From Apoderus coryli (Eukaryota > Arthropoda > Insecta > Coleoptera > Attelabidae): a DNA stretch of 64,000 nt. A model generated the notes under the pieces. That model saw nothing but the letters and a program-made list of their open reading frames with translations, had not been told where the DNA came from and made no database searches. This document shows, piece by piece, positions 63,284-64,000 of this stretch. The stretch spans positions 21,354,930 to 21,418,929 of the forward strand of contig OU452204.1 of NCBI GenBank assembly GCA_911728435.2, in the 5' to 3' direction. Position 1 is the first letter of the stretch. Each line of letters starts with the position of its first letter. A program made the position numbers and the translations under genes.

Positions 63284-63644
63284 CTAATTTGACTTAGTTC
63301 CACCACTTTACAACAGATGACGGCACAGGCAGTGGAGTAAGTGGCGCTATCTCTCGGCCAACCCCTGAAGCTTTAAGAATCTAGATACAGAAATCTATAA
63401 TCTGGTTTGTCGTAGTTCCATTCTTTTCCAACAGATGGCACCACATATCACACAGACAATGGATGGATAGACTTTTAGGGTGTAATAAAACCAACATTTT
63501 TCATAGTACATTATTTTATTTACAGTTAAATAAAAACAAAAGGTTTGTAATCAAAATAATATATTACTAGACCTATTCCCTATTTAACTTCTGCGTGAGA
63601 CTCACCCTTCGGAGTAAGGTGTTCCTTCTACAAAAATTCCAATT
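63284..63644. repeat. Conserved spacer block, copy 4 (uninterrupted)
   Basis: The cleanest copy in the 10-bp arrays: tgacttagttccaccac, cagatgacggcacaggc, tctagatacagaaatc, cagatggcaccacatatc, gacttttagggtgtaataa, tactagacctattccc, and cacccttcggagtaagg. It is 361 bp and has no open frame of note. Confidence 0.85.
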
Positions 63645-64000
63645 GTGAGGTCAAGTGAGATAAAGTGAGATGAAGTGAGATAAAGTGAGTGGAAGTGAGA
63701 TCAAGTGAGATGAAGTGAGATAAAGTGAGTTGAAGTGAGATAAAGTGAGTTGAAGTGAGATCAAGTGAGATGAAGTGAGATAATGGGAGATCAAGTGAGA
63801 TGAAGTGAGATAAAGTGAGATCAAGTGAGATAAAGTGAGTCAAACTGAGGTAAAGTGAGTCAAAGTAAGATGAAGTGAGATCAAGTGTGATGAAGTGAGT
63901 GGAAGTGAGATAATGCAAGATCAAGTGAGATGAAGTGAGTGGAAGTGAGATGAAGTGAGATCAAGTGAATCAAAGTGAGGTAAAGTGAGTGGAAGTGAGA
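63645..64000. repeat. 10-bp purine-rich array, block 3 (continues past the window)
   Basis: Same unit family as blocks 1 and 2. It starts at gtgaggtcaagtgag and runs to the window edge. Confidence 0.93.

Noticed and set aside
60046..63924. Long 'ISLYLTLSHF'-type open frames on the minus strand
   Set aside because: Direct translation of a decamer repeat; three units make ten codons. Simple-sequence artefact.

Overview
The window looks like nuclear DNA of an insect, most likely a sternorrhynchan such as an aphid. It is AT-rich, has intron-containing genes with GT-AG splice sites, carries many 'taggtaggtacc' runs and 'tacagggtgt' repeat ends of the kind common in aphid genomes, and holds BEL/Pao-type retroelements. 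No bacterial or viral gene organisation is seen.

Layout. (1) 1-11,300 is ordinary genic DNA: a two-exon BRI3 (brain protein I3) homologue (1056-3141) and a six-exon PLP-dependent decarboxylase of the aspartate 1-decarboxylase / cysteine sulfinate decarboxylase family (6448-11086), both on the plus strand, with small inverted-repeat transposons nearby. (2) 11,470-19,336 is repeat DNA: a TA-flanked MITE, then three arrays of a 164-bp satellite separated by conserved blocks. One block is split by a 278-bp solo LTR (4-bp target duplication) and another by a 2.9-kb element with 32-bp terminal inverted repeats (5-bp target duplication). (3) 19,337-20,334 is the gag start, leader and LTR of a BEL/Pao element cut by the satellite. 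Its LTR runs directly into a 2-kb array of 10-bp units. (4) 22,387-55,425 is about 29 kb (roughly 170 copies) of a 171-bp satellite with clear higher-order structure. Three copies of a host-derived cassette lie inside it: the last exon of a serine palmitoyltransferase subunit 2 gene plus a dead mariner-like transposase. (5) 55,426-58,340 is a second BEL/Pao element with an intact gag-protease frame but most of pol deleted; its LTR again runs into CTCACTT repeats. (6) 58,500-60,040 holds a 247-bp near-perfect palindrome. (7) 60,050-64,000 holds purine-rich 10-bp arrays, broken twice by blocks homologous to those that bracket the 164-bp satellite.

The two complete genes are unrelated metabolic and membrane-protein loci. 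Everything after 11.3 kb is best read as a heterochromatic block built by retroelement insertion, satellite expansion, host-exon capture and segmental duplication. The most notable points are the captured SPT2 exon co-amplified with the satellite, the exact 17x171+138 bp higher-order unit, the same flanking module around two unrelated tandem arrays, and the repeated LTR-to-10-mer junction. All positions and repeat arithmetic were read by eye; family names come from remembered motifs and not from a database search. Near-identical arrays of this size are also prone to assembly error.
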